Positions 60,994 through 64,000 of a stretch of DNA of 64,000 nucleotides are shown here, in pieces. Under the pieces are notes generated by a model. That model was not told where the DNA came from. It made no database searches and was given only the letters and a program-made list of their open reading frames with translations. The DNA lies in assembly GCF_017305915.1 (NCBI RefSeq), contig NZ_JAFKJN010000022.1, forward strand, positions 85,027 to 149,026, given 5' to 3'. A program made the position numbers and the translations under genes. The stretch is from Reyranella sp. GTDB lineage: Bacteria; Pseudomonadota; Alphaproteobacteria; Reyranellales; Reyranellaceae. Every line of letters starts with the position of its first letter. The first letter of the stretch is position 1.

Positions 60994-61653
60994 ATGGGCG
61001 CGGAAATCGATCTGCTGGCGAACTACCCCCGCACCAAGCGCAACGTCGAGGAGCGCGGCCAGACCAAGACGGAAGAGGTCCGGGTGATCGCCCGTCGTTT
61101 CGAAAAGGAGTTCTTCGACGGCAGCCGCGACACCGGCTATGGCGGCTTCTCGTATCATCCGCGCTTCTGGCAGCCCGTCGTGCCGACCTTCCAGTCCCAT
61201 TTCGGCCTGAAAGCCGGCGACTCCGTACTCGACGTGGGCTGCGCCAAAGGATTCATGTTGCACGACATGGCGGAGCTGATCCCCGGCCTGACGGTCAAGG
61301 GCATCGACATCTCCGACTATGCCATCGAGAACGCGCTACCCGACATGAAGCCGCACGTGCAGGCCGGCAATGCCGCCAAGCTGCCGTTTCCCGACAAGTC
61401 GTTCGACGTCGTCATCTGCATCAACACCGTCCACAATCTGGAGCGTGAGCTCTGTGGCGTGGCGTTGCGCGAGATCGAGCGGGTGGCTCGTCGCGGTGCA
61501 TTCGTGACAGTCGACGCCTATCGCAACGATGACCAGCGACAGCGTATGGAGGCATGGAACCTGACGGCCCTGACCATGATGCATGTCGACGAATGGAAGG
61601 CCTTCTTCGCTTCGGTAGGCTATACCGGGGATTATTACTGGTTCATCCCATGA
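60994..61653 (+). CDS. Class I SAM-dependent methyltransferase
   Basis: A 219-residue methyltransferase. The SAM motif is VLDVGCAKGFML, with GIDISDYAI as motif Post I and FDVVICINTVHNL as motif II. The first 60 residues form an extra cap (YPRTKRNVEERGQTK). It lies 6 bases after the dehydratase and overlaps the E1 alpha start. It may methylate a sugar (C- or O-) in the same pathway. Confidence 0.88.
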   Translation: MGAEIDLLANYPRTKRNVEERGQTKTEEVRVIARRFEKEFFDGSRDTGYGGFSYHPRFWQPVVPTFQSHFGLKAGDSVLDVGCAKGFMLHDMAELIPGLTVKGIDISDYAIENALPDMKPHVQAGNAAKLPFPDKSFDVVICINTVHNLERELCGVALREIERVARRGAFVTVDAYRNDDQRQRMEAWNLTALTMMHVDEWKAFFASVGYTGDYYWFIP

Positions 61654-62624
61654 GCCCTGACCTGTCGCGCCGCCTGCTGCGCGAGATGATGCGCATCCGA
61701 ATCGTCGAGGAGACGATCGCGGATCGCTATGCCGAATGGAAGATGCGCTGCCCGGTGCATCTGTCGATCGGCCAGGAGGCGCCCTCGGCGGCGGCCGGTC
61801 TGGTGCTACGCCACAGCGATCTCACGGTCAGTGGCCATCGCGCGCACGCCCACTATCTCGCCAAGGGCGGCGACCTGCCGGCGATGATCGCCGAGATCTA
61901 CGGCAAGGCGACCGGTTGCTCCGGGGGCAAGGGCGGCTCGATGCATCTGGTCGACGAGCGCGTCGGCTTCATGGGTTCGACGGCGATCGTCGGCGGCACC
62001 GTGCCGGTCGGGGTCGGGCTGGCCCTGTCGCTGCAACTCCGCGGAAAAGACGACGTGGTCTGCATTTTCATCGGCGACGCGGTGCTGGAGACCGGTGTCT
62101 TCTACGAGGCGGCGAACTTCGCGGTTCTGCGCCGGCTGCCGGTGCTGTTCCTGTGCGAGAACAACCTCTATTCGGTGTACTCACCCTTGTCGGTTCGCCA
62201 GCCGCTCGACCGGCCGCTCGAGCGCGTTGCCAAGGGCATCGGCCTGATGACGGTGAGCGGCGACGGCAATGACGTACGCGCCTGCCATGCGCTGATCGAC
62301 GGGGCGGTGAGCCGGCTGCGGGGCGGCGCCGGCCCACAGTTCGTCGAGCTCTCGACCTATCGCTGGCGCGAGCATTGCGGCCCGCTTTACGACAACGACA
62401 TCGGCTATCGGACGGTCGAAGAGTTCGAAGCCTGGCGGCAGCGCGATCCGATCGACCTTTTCCGCGGCGTCCTGCGGCAGGAAGGAACGGTCGACGATGC
62501 GTGGATGGCGGCGGCGACCACTGCTTTGCGCGAGGAAGTGACGGCCGCCTTCGCGTTTGCCGACTCCTCGCCGGTGCCGCCGGCGGGCGAGGCCTTCGCT
62601 CATATCTACAGTGTCGAGCCATGA
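61650..62624 (+). CDS. Thiamine-diphosphate dehydrogenase E1 alpha-like subunit (second module)
   Basis: A 324-residue E1 alpha, paralogous to that at 31890-32846. CPVHLSIGQEA, SGHRAHAHYLAKGGD and CENNLYSVYSPL are present. The TPP/Mg motif reads GDAVLETG (142-149) with NN at 171-172: Asp is kept but the second Gly is Ala. Overlaps both neighbours by ATGA. No E2/E3 genes accompany it. A carboligase role on a nucleotide sugar is inferred from context. Confidence 0.88.
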   Translation: MSPDLSRRLLREMMRIRIVEETIADRYAEWKMRCPVHLSIGQEAPSAAAGLVLRHSDLTVSGHRAHAHYLAKGGDLPAMIAEIYGKATGCSGGKGGSMHLVDERVGFMGSTAIVGGTVPVGVGLALSLQLRGKDDVVCIFIGDAVLETGVFYEAANFAVLRRLPVLFLCENNLYSVYSPLSVRQPLDRPLERVAKGIGLMTVSGDGNDVRACHALIDGAVSRLRGGAGPQFVELSTYRWREHCGPLYDNDIGYRTVEEFEAWRQRDPIDLFRGVLRQEGTVDDAWMAAATTALREEVTAAFAFADSSPVPPAGEAFAHIYSVEP

Positions 62625-63676
62625 CGGCGACGACCTTCGCCGCGGCGATCCGGGACGCGCTGGCGGTCGCGCTCGAGCTCGATCCGGCCGTGATCGTCTA
62701 CGGCCTGGGCACGACCGATCCCAAGGGCGTGTTCGGAACCACGCTCGATCTTCACCGCAAGTTCGGCGAGCAGCGTGTGTTCGACATGCCGACCTCCGAG
62801 AATGCGATGACCGGCATCGGAATCGGCGCGGCTCTCGGCGGCCTGCGTCCCGTGCTGACCCACCAGCGGCTCGACTTCGCGCTGCTGTCGCTCGACCAGA
62901 TCGTCAACAACGCCGCCAAGTGGCGCTTCATGTTCGGCGGGAAGCGCGGCGTTCCGATCACCATCCGGATGATCATCGGCCGCGGCTGGGGGCAGGGGCC
63001 GACCCATTCGCAGAGCCTGCAGGCTTGGTTCGCGCACATCCCCGGCCTGAAGGTGGTGATGCCGACCTCCGCCGAGGACGCCAAGGGCCTGCTGCTGGCC
63101 AGCATCTTCGACGACGATCCGGTGATCTTCCTCGAGCATCGCTGGCTGCACAACGTGACCGGCGACGTGCCGCCCGGCGATTACCGCACGCCGCTCGGCA
63201 AGGCGCGCCTGGTGCGCTCGGGCGCCGATGTGACCGTGGTCGGCATGTCGTTGATGACCGCCGAGGCGCTGCATGCGGTCGACCATCTGGCGAGCCAGCA
63301 GATCACCTGCGATCTCATCGATCTGCGGACGGTACGCCCGATCGACTGGCCGATGATCGAGGCCTCGGTACGCCGCACCGGCCGGCTCCTCGCCCTCGAC
63401 ACCGGCTATGAAACGGGCGGTCTCTCGGCCGAGGTCGTGGCCCATGTCACGACAGCGTGCTGGAAGCACCTGCGCGCGCCGCCGCGGCGGCTGGCGATGC
63501 CCGATGTACCGGAAGCGACCAGCCCGGCGCTGACTGAGCACTATCACGTTCGCGCCGAGCACATCGCCCAGGTAATCGCCGAGGTCGCCGGGCGGCCCGC
63601 CGAATGGGCATCGCTGGCCAAGGCCCGAACCCATCCGCACGACGTCCCGGGCGACTGGTTCAAGGGACCGTTTTAA
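62621..63676 (+). CDS. Thiamine-diphosphate dehydrogenase E1 beta-like subunit (second module)
   Basis: A 351-residue E1 beta, partner of the preceding subunit. E60 in SENAMTGIGIGAAL is the cofactor-activating Glu. LSLDQIVNNAAKWRFMF, GRGWGQGPTHSQSL and the C-terminal domain (VTVVGMSLMTAEAL, RRTGRLLALDTGYETGG) follow. It ends in FKGPF. It closes the operon; an IS630-type transposase remnant lies 204 bases downstream. Confidence 0.88.
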   Translation: MTATTFAAAIRDALAVALELDPAVIVYGLGTTDPKGVFGTTLDLHRKFGEQRVFDMPTSENAMTGIGIGAALGGLRPVLTHQRLDFALLSLDQIVNNAAKWRFMFGGKRGVPITIRMIIGRGWGQGPTHSQSLQAWFAHIPGLKVVMPTSAEDAKGLLLASIFDDDPVIFLEHRWLHNVTGDVPPGDYRTPLGKARLVRSGADVTVVGMSLMTAEALHAVDHLASQQITCDLIDLRTVRPIDWPMIEASVRRTGRLLALDTGYETGGLSAEVVAHVTTACWKHLRAPPRRLAMPDVPEATSPALTEHYHVRAEHIAQVIAEVAGRPAEWASLAKARTHPHDVPGDWFKGPF

Positions 63677-63880
63677 GATGGTCGCGGATTAAATTTCCGG
63701 CCCCCCAGGGTAATTGCGCTTTCACGTCCGGTGCGTCGGCCGAGGGGTGGTGCCTGATCCGGGTTCCTAAGAAAACCCTTATGGAATCGGCATCGGAAGC
63801 GTCCGGTCGCCGCCGCCAGATTCGAGTGCGGACTGCCCTTCCGGCAAGCGCCTAGTACCTCTGCACAGAGATTATGACTC

Positions 63881-64000
63881 TTAGGCGGGGTCTGGATAGG
63901 CTCGAAGGAGCTTGATGCGTGCGCGTTGGGTGGTGAACATCCATTTGATGGGAGCGCCAGTGGCGTTGCGCTGACGCTCCCAGGCATCGATCTCGGTCTC
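63881..64000 (-). CDS. IS630-family transposase, 3' end (runs off the window)
   Basis: The last 39 codons of a transposase, ending WMFTTQRARIKLLRAYPDPA, which is the typical C-terminus of IS630-family enzymes. The rest lies outside. The IS end should be near 63856, where TA dinucleotides occur; the 204 bases between the E1 beta stop and this gene hold no other convincing gene. Confidence 0.72.
   Translation of the reverse strand, partial: ETEIDAWERQRNATGAPIKWMFTTQRARIKLLRAYPDPA

Noticed and set aside
63604..63855. 83-codon plus-strand frame at the end of the second E1 beta gene
   Set aside because: Overlaps the E1 beta coding region in another frame and has no protein-like pattern.

Overview
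The window looks like chromosomal DNA of a high-GC alphaproteobacterium. A MipZ-type division ATPase, the cysteine-free form of ribosomal protein L31, and an alphaproteobacterial type of surA-pdxA-rsmA block all point that way. The order is not fixed by the sequence; a Rhodospirillales/Reyranella-like organism is my guess. Genes are densely packed, and many are joined by ATGA or GTGA overlaps.

0-13.8 kb is metabolic and core: the end of an MFS transporter, two molybdopterin oxidoreductases, rpmE, cyaY, an exporter-type ABC protein, an acyl-CoA synthetase coupled to an odd GNAT/membrane/ClpP-like protein, mipZ and a second MFS transporter. 13.8-30 kb mixes envelope genes (two SGNH-type membrane-anchored esterases, a GT2-GT41 fusion glycosyltransferase, an acyltransferase, an FkbM methyltransferase, a sugar epimerase) with core blocks (yicC-gmk; surA-pdxA-rsmA).

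29.8-63.7 kb is a large surface-polysaccharide locus. Its first operon (30.9-38.2 kb, with a divergent GDP-mannose 4,6-dehydratase) combines a GDP-fucose-synthase-like reductase, a thiamine-diphosphate E1 alpha/beta pair with no E2 or E3, a ColD-like dehydratase whose PLP lysine is replaced by histidine, a heptose-type GHMP kinase, an epimerase and an aldo/keto reductase. 38-48 kb carries glycosyltransferases, a polytopic GT-C-like protein, two small related proteins of unknown family and a PhyH-type oxygenase. 48-54 kb has a domain-swapped HldE-like enzyme, a sugar-1-phosphate nucleotidyltransferase, a B12-binding radical SAM enzyme and two SDRs. An IS1380-family element (53.9-55.6 kb) sits exactly in the shared stop codons of two convergent genes. 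55.6-58.3 kb is a lipid-linked-sugar/flippase-like operon. 58.5-63.7 kb is a second sugar operon ending in another free-standing E1 alpha/beta pair, followed by the 3' end of an IS630-family transposase.

The most interesting proposal is that the E1 pairs act as carboligases in nucleotide-sugar synthesis, adding a two-carbon branch to a 4-keto (possibly 3,6-dideoxy) sugar or heptose made by the neighbouring Gmd, ColD-like and HddA/GmhA-like enzymes. That is inference from gene content. No rRNA, tRNA or CRISPR array was recognised.
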